Shown: in pieces, positions 23,494 to 32,596 of the stretch
Layout: the number at the start of each line of letters is the position of its first letter
Numbering within the stretch: position 1 is the stretch's first letter
DNA from: JAUSIF01 sp963711595
GTDB lineage: Bacteria; Pseudomonadota; Alphaproteobacteria; Rhizobiales; Xanthobacteraceae
Assembly: GCA_963711595.1 (NCBI GenBank)
Contig: CAVQER010000010.1
Coordinates: 300,899 to 364,898 of the forward strand
Direction: 5' to 3'
DNA: 64,000 nt
Position numbers and translations under genes: made by a program
The notes under the pieces: model-generated
What the model saw: the letters and a program-made list of their open reading frames with translations, nothing else
Database searches by the model: none
Told to the model about the DNA's origin: nothing

Positions 23494-25065
23494 GTGAATG
23501 CGAGCAAGGAGCGGACTGAGTCGTTGTGGATGCAGTGGAGTGTGGCCCCCGACGCTCCCCGGCTCAAGGGTGACCTCGAGTGCGACATCGCGATCGTCGG
23601 CTCCGGCATCGCCGGGCTCTCCGCCGCCTACGAGCTCGCCGAGGCGGGCAAGAAGGTGATCGTGATCGATCGCGGCAGCATCGCCGGCGGCATGACCGCG
23701 CGCACCACCGCGCACCTCGCGCCAATCTGCGACGACGGGCTGAGTTCGCTCATCGGCGTGCGGGGCGAAGAAGTCGCCACGCAGTTTCAGCGCAGTCAGG
23801 AAACGGCCGTCGACCGCATCGAGCAGATCGTCGAGCAGCACAAGATCAGCTGCAGTTTCCGTCGGCTCGATGCGTTTTTGTTTCCGGCTCAGCACATGGA
23901 AACATCCGAGGCACGCAAGCAGGCCGACGAGGAATACGAGGCGGCACGTGAGGTCGGCGCGGAAGTGGAGAAAGCCAAGGGCGTGCCGCTGAAGGGTTTT
24001 GAAGCGAGTCCCTGCCTTCGTTATCCGCAGCAGGCGACCTTTCATCCGCTCAAATACATTTCAGGTCTCGTCGACCTCATCCGCGACAAGGGCGGACGGA
24101 TTTTCCGCGATAGTCCCTTCACGCATTTGGACGAATCCGGTGAGATGTTGCGCCTCTCGGTCGGCGATCATGGAACGATCACGGCTGCGCGCGCGATCTT
24201 CGCGACCAACTCGCCCGTCAATGACCGCGTCGCGCTACACAGCAAGATGGGACCGTATCGCAGTTACGCCATGGCGTTCACGATCCCGCGCGACACGCTG
24301 CCCGACGCGCTCTATTGGGACATGGCGGACCCGTACCATTATGTGCGGCTAAGCCCGGGGCCGGGCAAGACCGAGTATCTCATTGCCGGTGGCGGGGACC
24401 ACAAGTCCGGCGAGGCCGACGACGGCCCCGTGCGCTTCGAAGCGATCGAAGCCTGGATTCGCGCGCTCGTTCCCGATCTGGGCAAGGAAGTGCATCGCTG
24501 GTCCGGCCAGTTGCTCGACACGATCGACTATTGCGCGTTCATCGGTCGCGATCCGGGAAGCGACAACGTGTTCATTGCGACTGGCGACTCCGGCCAGGGC
24601 ATGACGCATGGCGCGCTTGCGGGCATCGTGCTCCGTGAGCTGATCACCGGTGGAGCGAGCGAATGGGAGGACATCTACGATCCCGCGCGGAAGACGCCGA
24701 AGGGAATTGCCAATTTTCTCCGCGAGAACTTCACCGCGATCAAGAATCTCACGCAATTCGTGCGTCCCGGCGAAATCGACTCGGTTGATGCTCTCGACAA
24801 AGGCGAGGGCGGCCTGATCCGCGACGGGCGCTCGACAATCGCGGCGTGCCGTGACCTCGACGGGAAGCTGCACGTGCGGTCGGCCGCGTGCACGCATCTC
24901 GGTTGTGTCGTGCACTGGAATTCGACCGAGCAATGCTGGGATTGTCCGTGCCACGGCTCGCACTTCGCGCCGGACGGTGAGGTGCTGAATGCACCCGCCA
25001 TCTACCCGCTCGCGGCGGCAAAAGTGTCGGCGGGGAAGGGCAGCAAGGTGAAGGCGAAAGCATAG
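23494..25065 (+). CDS. FAD-dependent oxidoreductase with C-terminal Rieske [2Fe-2S] domain, 523 aa
   Basis: The N-terminus has the FAD dinucleotide fold (IAIVGSGIAGLSAAYELAEA, with GxGxxG) and the DAO-type substrate domain (GGMTARTTAHLAPICDDGL). The C-terminal domain carries the Rieske ligands CTHLGC and CPCHGSHF (about residues 470-495). Such fusions (YhfW-like) are stress genes in several phyla; electron path and substrate are unknown. GTG 23494 follows GGGAG. It starts 12 bases after the DUF892 gene, so the two form an operon under EcfG control. Confidence 0.9.
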   Translation: MNASKERTESLWMQWSVAPDAPRLKGDLECDIAIVGSGIAGLSAAYELAEAGKKVIVIDRGSIAGGMTARTTAHLAPICDDGLSSLIGVRGEEVATQFQRSQETAVDRIEQIVEQHKISCSFRRLDAFLFPAQHMETSEARKQADEEYEAAREVGAEVEKAKGVPLKGFEASPCLRYPQQATFHPLKYISGLVDLIRDKGGRIFRDSPFTHLDESGEMLRLSVGDHGTITAARAIFATNSPVNDRVALHSKMGPYRSYAMAFTIPRDTLPDALYWDMADPYHYVRLSPGPGKTEYLIAGGGDHKSGEADDGPVRFEAIEAWIRALVPDLGKEVHRWSGQLLDTIDYCAFIGRDPGSDNVFIATGDSGQGMTHGALAGIVLRELITGGASEWEDIYDPARKTPKGIANFLRENFTAIKNLTQFVRPGEIDSVDALDKGEGGLIRDGRSTIAACRDLDGKLHVRSAACTHLGCVVHWNSTEQCWDCPCHGSHFAPDGEVLNAPAIYPLAAAKVSAGKGSKVKAKA

Positions 25066-25148
25066 CCAGCCGCGACAGAAACTGTTGGTGCGGCGAGGAA
25101 CAAAACGTCGCGAAGCCGAGTTGGGCCGCAGTTCAAGGCACGGTCACC

Positions 25149-25337
25149 GTGGCTTTCCATTTGAAGAAAAGGATAGCTGCCGCCGCCGCGCGGGCGAAGC
25201 GTCCAGGGCAACAGCCACCCACCGAGAAGGATCTCGCGCCGCTTCACAAGGCTCAGATCAAGCAGGATCAGCGGGCGATCGCGAGGGCAGCAGAGCTGGG
25301 ACGCGTGGATCGGTTGGAGTGGTTTCTCAACGTGTGA
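25149..25337 (+). CDS. small basic protein, 62 aa
   Basis: Lys/Arg/Ala-rich (MAFHLKKRIAAAAARAKRPG), then a helix ending in RLEWFLNV. Unrecognised. It follows the FAD oxidoreductase on the same strand. A GGAAC box at 25102 has an 18-base spacing to GTT and so does not fit the EcfG rule. Confidence 0.45.
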   Translation: MAFHLKKRIAAAAARAKRPGQQPPTEKDLAPLHKAQIKQDQRAIARAAELGRVDRLEWFLNV

Positions 25338-25379
25338 CCGGCGGCGCGTGTGGGGAACTTATTGGTTCGGGACGCCGGG

Positions 25380-25526
25380 ATGCGGTTCTCCAAAAGAGAA
25401 TTGCGATTGCGCGCCGGGTTGAAGCGCGGCTCCGCTCCGTTTAGCGCGCCGGAAATCGGAGTGCTCACAGCCGAGCAGCTCATCCGCTGGGAAAAATCCG
25501 AGAAGCCAATCGAGATTATCGGTTGA
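25380..25526 (+). CDS. small protein ending in the PEKPIEII-type tail, 48 aa
   Basis: The only copy of the tail repeat family that keeps an intact frame with an ATG: a basic N-terminus (MRFSKRELRLRAGLKRG), then LTAEQLIRWEKSEKPIEIIG-stop. The DNA after the stop matches the region after copy 3 near 19320 and includes an EcfG-like site. The shared short C-terminal peptide on otherwise different N-termini is the noteworthy point. Function is unknown. Confidence 0.45.
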   Translation: MRFSKRELRLRAGLKRGSAPFSAPEIGVLTAEQLIRWEKSEKPIEIIG

Positions 25527-25538
25527 AATTTTCCCCGA

Positions 25539-25563
25539 AGAACAGATGCGATTTTGACTCGTT
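25539..25563 (+). promoter_or_regulatory. degenerate EcfG-type promoter (AGAAC-N16-CGTT)
   Basis: AGAAC, 16 bases, CGTT: one mismatch from consensus. The sequence between the boxes (AGATGCGATTTTGACT) matches the promoter at 19284-19308 (AGATGCAATTCTGACC), so it is a duplicated promoter. No gene start follows within 250 bases; probably decayed. Confidence 0.45.
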
Positions 25564-25764
25564 GGACCATTAGAGGAGGCCGCCCTCTTATTCCGGGAAT
25601 CTGCTTTTCGCAACGACTCAGCGTATTCCGCAAAATACTTCGGCTCCCGAAACGGAAAATGCCAAAGTTCGGAAATATTCAAGGTTCTCTTCCCCGTTGA
25701 TCGGTTGCGACCGCGTTGCGACGCGAGCTCAGGTCTTTCCTTAGGGCCGATATTTGTCGCCCGA

Positions 25765-25790
25765 CAAGGGAGGGACGAGCCCTTGAACCG
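25765..25790. repeat. CAAGGG hairpin repeat, copy 4
   Basis: CAAGGGAGGGACGAGCCCTTGA, with arms CAAGGG and CCCTTG. The next 50 bases (GCAAACTGATTGCGAAC... GCGATTTCG) match those after copy 6 at 58336. Nothing else is recognised in 25564-25821. Confidence 0.6.
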
Positions 25791-25821
25791 GCAAACTGAT
25801 TGCGAACGTGCGATTTCGAGA

Positions 25822-27969
25822 TCAGTTGGCTGAGCCGCCACTTTTACCGTGCGGCCCTATCGTTGCAGGTCCGCTCCGCTGTAGCGGCGGCGCGCGGCGG
25901 GGCACGCGGGCGTGCACGACACATACTAGCCCAGTTTGCGCGTACTCCACGGTCACGCGCCCGTCGCGCTCGCCTGCCACGCTGCGCTCGATGAGCTTCG
26001 TACCGAACCCACTACGCTGTGGTTCCTGCACCGGCGGGCCGCCGTGCTCGCTCCAGCGCAGGGTGAGGCGTCGGTCGAGCCCCAAGTCCTCCACCTGCCA
26101 CGATACAATCACGCGGCCCGCTGGCACCGAGAGTGCGCCGTATTTCGCTGCGTTCGTAGCAAGCTCGTTCAGCGCGAGCGCGAGCGAAAGCGTAAAATTC
26201 GGCGGCAACCACACGGCCTGGCCCGCGATCTGGAACCGTTCCGCGCCGTACGGCGTCGCTGCGGCGGCCACGATGTCGCGGAGTTCCGCACCCTCCCAGC
26301 TCTCGGCATTGAGCAGATCATGCGCCCGAGCAAGCGCGATCAGTCGCTCCGTCACCGCGGCGCGCGCGTTCTCGGGGCTCGTGGCAGTGCCGAGCGTCTG
26401 CGATGCGATAGACTGGACGGTCGCAAGCGTATTCTTCACCCGGTGGTTCAATTCGTGCACGAGCAGACGGCGCTGCTCCTCCGCCTTGCGCCGCTCGGTG
26501 ATGTCAAGGCTGACCGAAACCGCGCCCTCGATCGCGCCCGTCTTGGTGCGAAGCGCGATCGCGCTGGTCAGCAGCACGACACGCGTGCCGTCGGGCAGCA
26601 CGCACACGTACTCCTCCTCCTCAACGGTTTCGCCGTGCAGCACCCGAACGAGCGGCATCTCCTCGCGCCGAATCGGCCGGTCATCCTTCATCAGGCGGAT
26701 GTGATCCAGCGCGACCGCTCGCCCGCGGAAGCTAACGGCGTCTGGAACGTTAACGGTCAGGAGGTTCGCGGCAAATTCGTTCAGGATGATCTCGCGGCCC
26801 CGCGGGTCGTAAGTGAAGGCGACGATCGCCGGCACCGTGTCGAGCACGGCCTGCAGCTCGCGTGTGCGTTCGCTGATTTCGCTTCCCGCCGTCTCAAGGG
26901 CCTCGCCGACGAAGCTGAATTCGGCGAGCGGGGAACGCATTGGCGGCATCGGTCGCCCTTCGCCGATCAGAGCCGCGCGCCGCGCGAGCTCGTCTGCCGC
27001 CGCGGCGAACGTCTTGCCGAAAATGTACGCCATGACCGCAGAGAGAATGAGCGCAGCGGCGCCGATCGATGCTAGTGCTGCGAGCGAGCGCCAGATCGGA
27101 GCGTCCACTTCTGCCTTGTCGATGGCGCTGGCTACCAGCCAGTTTGCGAACGGCGACCGTACATAGCCCGCCAAGATTTCCCTTCCGTCTAGGCTTCGTG
27201 TCGTTAGCGTTCCGGAGGGGCCGGTCGCGCGTTGAAGGAAATCACCCCCGGTGCGCGTGCCAGTGAACTCGTCATGCCGCTCCGAGCGCGCGACGACGGT
27301 GCCGCCCGCGTCGCCGATGCCAATCAGCCAGCCGCTCGGGGTTGCGGAAAGGATCGTCTCGCGGATCCGCGCCGTCTGTAGCGTGATCGCAAGAATGTAA
27401 CCAACCCGCTCCTGCATCCTCACCGGGATCGCGACGGCAATGCGGGTCTCGCCCGAGATCGGGCTCTTGTACACGCCGGAGATCACCGTCCGGCCCGCAG
27501 CGAACTGCTCGCGCTCATGCTCTGAGAGCGGCACCGGCGGCGGAAGCGCGATGCCGTAGTCCACCTGAGTATTAGCAAGCTGGCGAGGACCAAACTCGCG
27601 CAGGACAATCACGAGGTCGCCGCCTTCCGTCAAGCGACGCGCATCCGCATGGAATTGCGCGAGATTGCCGGACTGCAGCGACGAGGAAGCGGCCAATCCC
27701 TGCAGCAGCGATGCGAATTGCTCGAGCTGGCCGTCCACGAGTAAGGCCACTTGGCGCGCTGTCCGCAGCGCTTCGCGCTCGGTGCGGGCGCGTTCGCCGG
27801 CCACGTACCAAACAAGCATGAATGAGGCAAAGGCAAGCAAAGGGATCACCACCGCGGCGACGAGAGCGAGCAGGTATCGCTGGGTCGAGACGTGCCGCGG
27901 CTTCTTGCCCCCTGTGCCGATCCGTTCCGTCCCCTGCGGAGCCGGCGGGGCGGTCTCCGTATTGGTCAA
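25822..27969 (-). CDS. HWE-family sensor histidine kinase with extracytoplasmic Cache-like domain, 715 aa
   Basis: Membrane-bound sensor. An N-terminal TM (LLALVAAVVIPLLAFASFML) and a periplasmic dCache-like sensor run to about residue 290, followed by a second TM (LASIGAAALILSAVMAYIFG), a PAS domain (ELQAVLDTVPAIVAFTYDPR) with PAC motif (ISLDITERR-type SVSLDITERRKAEEQ), then the HWE kinase: H-box LVHELNHRVKNTLATVQSIA, N-box ALNELATNAAKYGAL and WSEHGGPPV (the W-x-E hallmark). Starts at TTG 27969 after AGGAGGG. HWE kinases often feed the PhyR-NepR-EcfG general stress pathway, which fits the EcfG sites around it; a direct link is inferred. Confidence 0.9.
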   Translation of the reverse strand: MTNTETAPPAPQGTERIGTGGKKPRHVSTQRYLLALVAAVVIPLLAFASFMLVWYVAGERARTEREALRTARQVALLVDGQLEQFASLLQGLAASSSLQSGNLAQFHADARRLTEGGDLVIVLREFGPRQLANTQVDYGIALPPPVPLSEHEREQFAAGRTVISGVYKSPISGETRIAVAIPVRMQERVGYILAITLQTARIRETILSATPSGWLIGIGDAGGTVVARSERHDEFTGTRTGGDFLQRATGPSGTLTTRSLDGREILAGYVRSPFANWLVASAIDKAEVDAPIWRSLAALASIGAAALILSAVMAYIFGKTFAAAADELARRAALIGEGRPMPPMRSPLAEFSFVGEALETAGSEISERTRELQAVLDTVPAIVAFTYDPRGREIILNEFAANLLTVNVPDAVSFRGRAVALDHIRLMKDDRPIRREEMPLVRVLHGETVEEEEYVCVLPDGTRVVLLTSAIALRTKTGAIEGAVSVSLDITERRKAEEQRRLLVHELNHRVKNTLATVQSIASQTLGTATSPENARAAVTERLIALARAHDLLNAESWEGAELRDIVAAAATPYGAERFQIAGQAVWLPPNFTLSLALALNELATNAAKYGALSVPAGRVIVSWQVEDLGLDRRLTLRWSEHGGPPVQEPQRSGFGTKLIERSVAGERDGRVTVEYAQTGLVCVVHARVPRRAPPLQRSGPATIGPHGKSGGSAN

Positions 27970-28266
27970 AATGCCCTCCTACGAGGGACCGCGACTCGTT
28001 GCAAAAGGAATGGTTCGACAGCCCCCGCGCAGAACGCAATGGCCCGCAATGGGTTCCAATGGGCCGACGCGCGGGGATCCGCCGGTCTCGCAAATCGAAT
28101 TGCAATGTAGTCGCCCCACGGCCGAGAGCCTTTCGACGCCGTGAAGGGAAAGGGCGGCGCGCCCGTTGCTTCGGATCTCTTTGCACACTTTGCGTCATCC
28201 CGACTGAAGGGGTTTTTCGCAAAGCTACCGCGTCAGTTGAGAGACCTCCTACCGATTGGATTTCAC

Positions 28267-28731
28267 TTATGGCGCGCGATCACGAGTTATTTTCTCAGTC
28301 ACGCGTTCGATCCAGGCAACAATCACAAGCAAGGTCAGTGCGATGGCGACAGCTGCGGCCACGGTGCGCCACATCGCAAAGCCGCACGCAATCCCGACCG
28401 CGGCCGTTACCCACACCGTCGCGGCTGTCGTCAACCCCTGGACGCTTTGCTGTCGCGAGTCGCGCAGGATCACTCCGGCGCCGATAAAGCTGATCCCCGC
28501 CATTATGCCCTGAATTACACCTTGGACTACACGGCTGGCCGCATCAGGATTATCTGCCATGCCAGGAAACTGTATTGTGGCCACTGCCACTACGGCCGAT
28601 CCAAGCGCGACGAGACCGAGCGTTCGGCTTCCGATTGGTTTGTTCTGCAGATCGCGGTTGATGCCCAGGATCATTCCAGACCCGGCAGCTGCCCCGAGCC
28701 GCAGAACAATGTCGGTCCAGTCAAGTGTCAT
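28267..28731 (-). CDS. MgtC/SapB family membrane protein, 154 aa
   Basis: Begins DIVLRLGAAAGSGMILGINR (the RLxxAxxxGxxIGxER-like family opening) followed by SRTLGLVALGSAVVAVATIQ, GIMAGISFIGAGVIL and GLTTAATVWVTAAVGIACGF; four to five TM helices. MgtC family proteins help survival at low magnesium or in macrophages and may modulate ATP synthase; the precise role here is unknown. Single gene, convergent to nothing close. Confidence 0.9.
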   Translation of the reverse strand: MTLDWTDIVLRLGAAAGSGMILGINRDLQNKPIGSRTLGLVALGSAVVAVATIQFPGMADNPDAASRVVQGVIQGIMAGISFIGAGVILRDSRQQSVQGLTTAATVWVTAAVGIACGFAMWRTVAAAVAIALTLLVIVAWIERVTEKITRDRAP

Positions 28732-29099
28732 AGGTGATTACTACCCGGCCAAGGCGGCGTTTCATCGGCATTGACGAGTGACGCCTCGTGCTAAACGCTG
28801 ATAGAAGGCCTCGCAAGATCATACCTCGGCAAAGTGTGCGGCTGACCGGAATCGTCAATAACTGCGAAACGCTCGTGGCCAAGCCGGTTATTGCACTTCT
28901 CGCGTTTGTGGACGGACTTCGTGTCCGCTCATTTGATTTCTGTTCGCCATTCGGCTCCCCCAACGCACTAACTAGATCTCGGTGAGCTAGGTGATAACTG
29001 AGCCGGTCTACAAGTCTTCCCATTGCCGCGGGCCCCGAAGGGCCTGATTTCGGATCGAGGAACTCGACCAAAGGGCGACCTGCGCCGTCCCGACGTGTT

Positions 29100-29237
29100 C
29101 CCGCGCGAAGCCATGCGGATGCTCCTGTCGTCCTCTGGGGCCTCGAAGCACTGGAGGTCGTTCGCGATGACGATCCACGAGTTGCGGAGCTGGAGAAGCA
29201 ACTCGCGCCCTTCGGGGGTCGAAGCTTTGGCCGCCAA
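29100..29237 (-). pseudogene. remnant of the ECR..HR..LL small-protein family
   Basis: The frame KASTPEGRELLLQLRNSWIV then IANDLQCFEAPEDD resembles the second half of the 401-604 and 6577-6768 proteins (a GRELLLQLRNSW motif in place of HRDALLEMSRAW), but an upstream stop removes the first helix and the only start is a TTG. The rest of 28732-29395 holds nothing I can identify. Confidence 0.35.
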
Positions 29238-29395
29238 GTCGGCGGAGGCTACTGCTTGCGCTCAGGCATGCGCGCGTTCTCTGAGTTTGCTTCACCTCGA
29301 TAACCGGACATTGATAGCCGCAGCGAGCATGTCCGTTCGGTGCCAGGAACAGACATTGTATCCGAAGCTGGAGTCGTCGCGCTTGTCTCTGCCAT

Positions 29396-30784
29396 TCAGC
29401 TTTTTGAAGGTGAGGCCGAAAGCACGTTGTAGACCTCCAGCGGGCGCCGGATGCCCTTGAGCGTCAACTCGCCCGCCGGCTCGACGGTCACGGCGTTCTC
29501 GACCGCGGCATGGACGCGAGTACTGATCAGTATTTGCCCCGACTTGGCTTCGTCGCACAGGCGCGAGGCGACGTTCGATACGGTACCGATTGCCGCGTAA
29601 TCGAAGCGGCCCTCGAACCCGATCGTCCCTAGCGTCGCATAGCCGTGCGAAATTCCGATGCCGAAGCCGAGTTCATGGCCCATTCGGCGCCATCCTTCGA
29701 TCAGAGTCCCAATGGCCGCGCGCATTTCCAGCGCCATTTGCACGGCGTGCAGCGAGGGGTTTGGAAGCGGGATGGGGTCGTTGAAGATCACCATGACGCC
29801 GTCGCCGACGAAGCGTTCGAGCGTGCCGCCGTGCTTGAAGATAATCTGGCCGATCGCGGCATGGTACTCCCGCAGGAGCGCCATCACGTCTTCGGGGTCT
29901 GCGCTCTCCGAAAATCCCGTGAAGCCGCGTAGATCACAGAAAAGCGCGGTTATCTCGCGGCGGTGGCTCTCGAGCTGGCTCTCCGCGCCGGACGAGACGA
30001 TTAGATCGGCGACCTGAGGCGGCAGGAAGCGCCGCAGGCGGCCCATGCGCTCGATCTCCGCCACTTGATCTGCCACACGCCCTTCCAGTTGCTCGTTCAG
30101 TTGGTGCAACTCTTCCGTCCGCCCACGCAGCTCGTTGAGCAGTCGCGAGTTCTCGATCGCAATCACCGCCTGGGCGGCGAACGTTCTTAAGACCGCAATC
30201 TGCTTGTCGGAGAGCGGCCCGGGCACAAGCCGCACAACGCTGAGCAGGCCGATCGCCTCGCCACCGCGCATCATGGGCATGATCGTGATCGCTCGGTTGC
30301 CGCTCGTCAGGAAGTTCTGGCCCCCGGCGACAAATTCCGCCGGGGCATTCGCCACGTCGGGAATATCCACGATCCTGCGATCAAGCAAGGCTGCGCCGTG
30401 CATGTAATCCCGCGCGAGGGGGGTACGGGAAATTGTGCGTCGCCACGCTTCGACGCGAGCAGCATCCGGCGCGGCGACGGCCGCGGCGTTGATCGTGTCC
30501 CCGTACCTGAGCGCGACGCTGACTAGGGCGCCCGGAAAGAGCTTCAAACCACTCTGCACGATGGCGTCGAACGTCGGCTGGGTATCGGAGGGCGAGTTGC
30601 TGATGACGTTCAGAATCTCGGCAGTCGCCGCCTGCTGTTCGAACGCTTCGCTCAACTCACGGCTAAGCCGCGCGACAGTTGTTTCCCGGCCGGCAGTGGA
30701 CGAACTGCGACTTCGCATGGCCTTTAGCGTCGCCTTGTGGCGTCGCGCTTTGACTTTGCCGCCTGTTCTTTCGCGCCGTCTCAT
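29396..30784 (-). CDS. GAF-domain class III adenylate/guanylate cyclase, 462 aa
   Basis: Makes cyclic nucleotide from ATP or GTP. Order: basic N-terminus, short helical region with NVISNSPSDTQPTFDAIV, GAF domain (about 65-215; QSGLKLFPGALVSVALR ... GGEAIGLLSVVRLV), coiled coil (ELHQLNEQLEGRVADQVAEI), then the cyclase domain: LFCDLRGFTGFSE (metal Asp), FVGDGVMVIFNDP (second metal Asp), ISHGYATLGTIGFEGRFDYA (transition-state and adenine region). All key Asp residues are present. Cytoplasmic. A weak PIEII-like tail sequence sits upstream near 30815. Confidence 0.9.
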   Translation of the reverse strand: MRRRERTGGKVKARRHKATLKAMRSRSSSTAGRETTVARLSRELSEAFEQQAATAEILNVISNSPSDTQPTFDAIVQSGLKLFPGALVSVALRYGDTINAAAVAAPDAARVEAWRRTISRTPLARDYMHGAALLDRRIVDIPDVANAPAEFVAGGQNFLTSGNRAITIMPMMRGGEAIGLLSVVRLVPGPLSDKQIAVLRTFAAQAVIAIENSRLLNELRGRTEELHQLNEQLEGRVADQVAEIERMGRLRRFLPPQVADLIVSSGAESQLESHRREITALFCDLRGFTGFSESADPEDVMALLREYHAAIGQIIFKHGGTLERFVGDGVMVIFNDPIPLPNPSLHAVQMALEMRAAIGTLIEGWRRMGHELGFGIGISHGYATLGTIGFEGRFDYAAIGTVSNVASRLCDEAKSGQILISTRVHAAVENAVTVEPAGELTLKGIRRPLEVYNVLSASPSKS

Positions 30785-31059
30785 TGCCTGCCCTTAGGTT
30801 CAGCACATGCCATAGAGATTATCGGCTAGCTTTCGACGTCGGACCCTTCGAGTTCGTGCAAGTGGTAGGGCAGACACCTAGCGGCGTCTTTTGGTGACAC
30901 CCTTCTCGAAGGTGAACCATTCGCCGGTGGGATCGTGAGGTGTCATGCTCCGATTGCGCCTAGCTTACTCGGAATTGAAATCTACTGCTAACTTGCCCTA
31001 CGGGAATCGAAATCTCTTGGCGAACTCGATGGGGGCCATTGATATTGTTTGATAGTTTT

Positions 31060-31668
31060 TCAAACGCCATCGCCCCACCTCCGCAAAAATCTCGCTGCCA
31101 CTAAATTCAGTTCCCTATCCAGATTTGCATCTTGCGCATCAATACGCGCTTCAAGTCGAGCATACGTTCGCCATCGCATCCATTTTGGTTTCGGCGGTAC
31201 CTCCCATTCCTCGTGCGAGCCCGCTCCACCGATCCGGTCGCATAGCCTGCGCTTCACGTGGTGCGCTCGATCGGATGAGCACATGAACTGCGTTCGGTAA
31301 GCGACCTGTCGCCCCCATTCCTGCCGACAGGCAAAAAACTTGGCGCCAGGAGGCTTCCACAGCACCGACGCTCGGCGATTTATGTAAGGGCAGACAAAAT
31401 ACCACTGCCGGCCCCCAAAATGGCGCGGCTGAGAAATCAGCGCGATTCGTTGATCGATGTTTCCAAGTTGGATGCGAAACGAACCCTCAACCGGATCGCT
31501 CATATCGGCTGTAATGAGACCGGAAGCAAATCGCTCGCCTTCGCGCGTCCACTCAATTCCCAAAGGTCCGGTAGACGCGCCTGGCTGGATCAATCTCTGC
31601 CGAGTGAGCCTGCTCAGATCGAGCTTAAGACCGTCTTGGAGGCAAACTCGTTGTCGTGATCGAGGCAT
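31060..31668 (-). CDS. conserved element-associated hypothetical protein, 202 aa
   Basis: Recognisable blocks are RQWYFVCPYINRRASVLW, PPGAKFFACRQEWGRQVAYR and RELNLVAARFLRRWGDG, with paired Cys (FVCP, ACRQ) suggesting a metal site. From memory, such proteins occur in rhizobial genomic islands, of unknown function. ATG 31668 used; an adjacent TTG extends it by one residue. It sits beside a HTH replication-type gene and a tRNA-Gly scar. Confidence 0.65.
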   Translation of the reverse strand: MPRSRQRVCLQDGLKLDLSRLTRQRLIQPGASTGPLGIEWTREGERFASGLITADMSDPVEGSFRIQLGNIDQRIALISQPRHFGGRQWYFVCPYINRRASVLWKPPGAKFFACRQEWGRQVAYRTQFMCSSDRAHHVKRRLCDRIGGAGSHEEWEVPPKPKWMRWRTYARLEARIDAQDANLDRELNLVAARFLRRWGDGV

Positions 31669-31746
31669 CAAATCAACTCACCGCCCGTCGATCCAGGAAC
31701 GCGGGCAGGTCGGGCATCGCGACTTCCGTCTTTGGCCTGAATGGGA

Positions 31747-32346
31747 TTAGCTTCCCCTCAGCCTCCACCTCTGATGGTAACTTAACTGTGGCCTTGTTAT
31801 CGGACCGTGAGGAACGTCATGGGAACGCTGACGGGCCTTCTTATCGGACTGAGAGGGGCAATTATCTTGCGCGTGGCCTTGGGATCGGACTGTACGGTCC
31901 GATAACGAGGGCCGTAGCGTGTGATGATACTTGCCGCGCGGCTTGTGTATCTTGTCTGCGTCGAACTTCGCCCACTGCATGAACGCCTTGCTCGCCGGCC
32001 TGTGATCGCGGTCGCACTTGTAGTGCGTCAGCCGATACTCGCTCGCGCGGCGGTTCTTGCGCGAGAATGTGCCGCCGTAGGTGCGCTCAATGAATCCCTT
32101 GTCCTCCAGCTCGGTCAAGCATCGGCTCACGGTGTCGCGGCCCACGCCCGCTCTCTCGGCCAGGATGCGCACGCCAAGACCAATGTAGCCGTTGTTGTCG
32201 CCCCGGTAGAACGCCGCCGCCTCGATGAATACGGCACGCGCTGCGGGCGACAGAGAGCGCCAGGCGGGGCTTTGCAGCATATAGAGGGGAAGCCAAACGT
32301 AGCGTTCGACGGCGCTGCGACCCGCGTGCTTGTGCTTCCTAGGCAA
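31747..32346 (-). CDS. helix-turn-helix protein of integrative-element type, 199 aa
   Basis: The central part AWRSLSPAARAVFIEAAAFY, GYIGLGVRILAERAGVGRDT then VSRCLTELEDKGFIERT is a winged helix-turn-helix of the kind found in replication-initiator or transfer-control proteins of rhizobial elements. The C-terminus is Ser/Arg-rich and disordered. The frame is open to 32628 but that part overlaps the tRNA-Gly fragment; TTG 32346, preceded by GGAGA, is the likely start. Function inferred from fold and context. Confidence 0.65.
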   Translation of the reverse strand: MPRKHKHAGRSAVERYVWLPLYMLQSPAWRSLSPAARAVFIEAAAFYRGDNNGYIGLGVRILAERAGVGRDTVSRCLTELEDKGFIERTYGGTFSRKNRRASEYRLTHYKCDRDHRPASKAFMQWAKFDADKIHKPRGKYHHTLRPSLSDRTVRSQGHAQDNCPSQSDKKARQRSHDVPHGPITRPQLSYHQRWRLRGS

Positions 32347-32447
32347 TAGCGTTCTCCATGCGGGCGCGGTTTTGCTTCCCGGCCCTAACCGTTTGACTCC
32401 ATGCGGAGTTTTGCAGCTAAGATGCTGAAACGGCGGGCGGACTAATC

Positions 32448-32496
32448 GCTTCCCAAGCTGTATGTCGTGGGTTCGATTCCCATCGCCCGCTCCACT
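32448..32496 (+). repeat. tRNA-Gly(CCC) 3' fragment, direct repeat copy 1 (putative att)
   Basis: GCTTCCCAAGCTGTATGTCG... to ...CGCCCGCTCCACT. It includes the anticodon loop TTCCCAA (CCC), T-arm GGGTTCGATTCCC, and acceptor CGCCCGC-T-CCA. The D-arm is absent. A second copy at 34201-34249 is identical over all 49 bases. Just upstream GCGGGCG could be part of an acceptor strand, but the 5' half is not tRNA-like. Confidence 0.8.
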
Positions 32497-32596
32497 CACG
32501 ACGAAGAGCCCCGGGCCAACCCCGAGCCTGGGGCCAGGTGCCGGCGATGCGTCGCCGACGCGTTCCGGTTCCCGGTGTTTCGGCCTTCGCGCAGCC

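Noticed and set aside
25102..25130. EcfG-like site before the 25149 gene
   Set aside because: GGAAC to GTT spacing is 18, outside the accepted 16-17.
32431..32494. Possible complete tRNA-Gly
   Set aside because: GCGGGCG does precede the fragment, but the D-arm and variable spacing are missing, so no tRNA cloverleaf can form.
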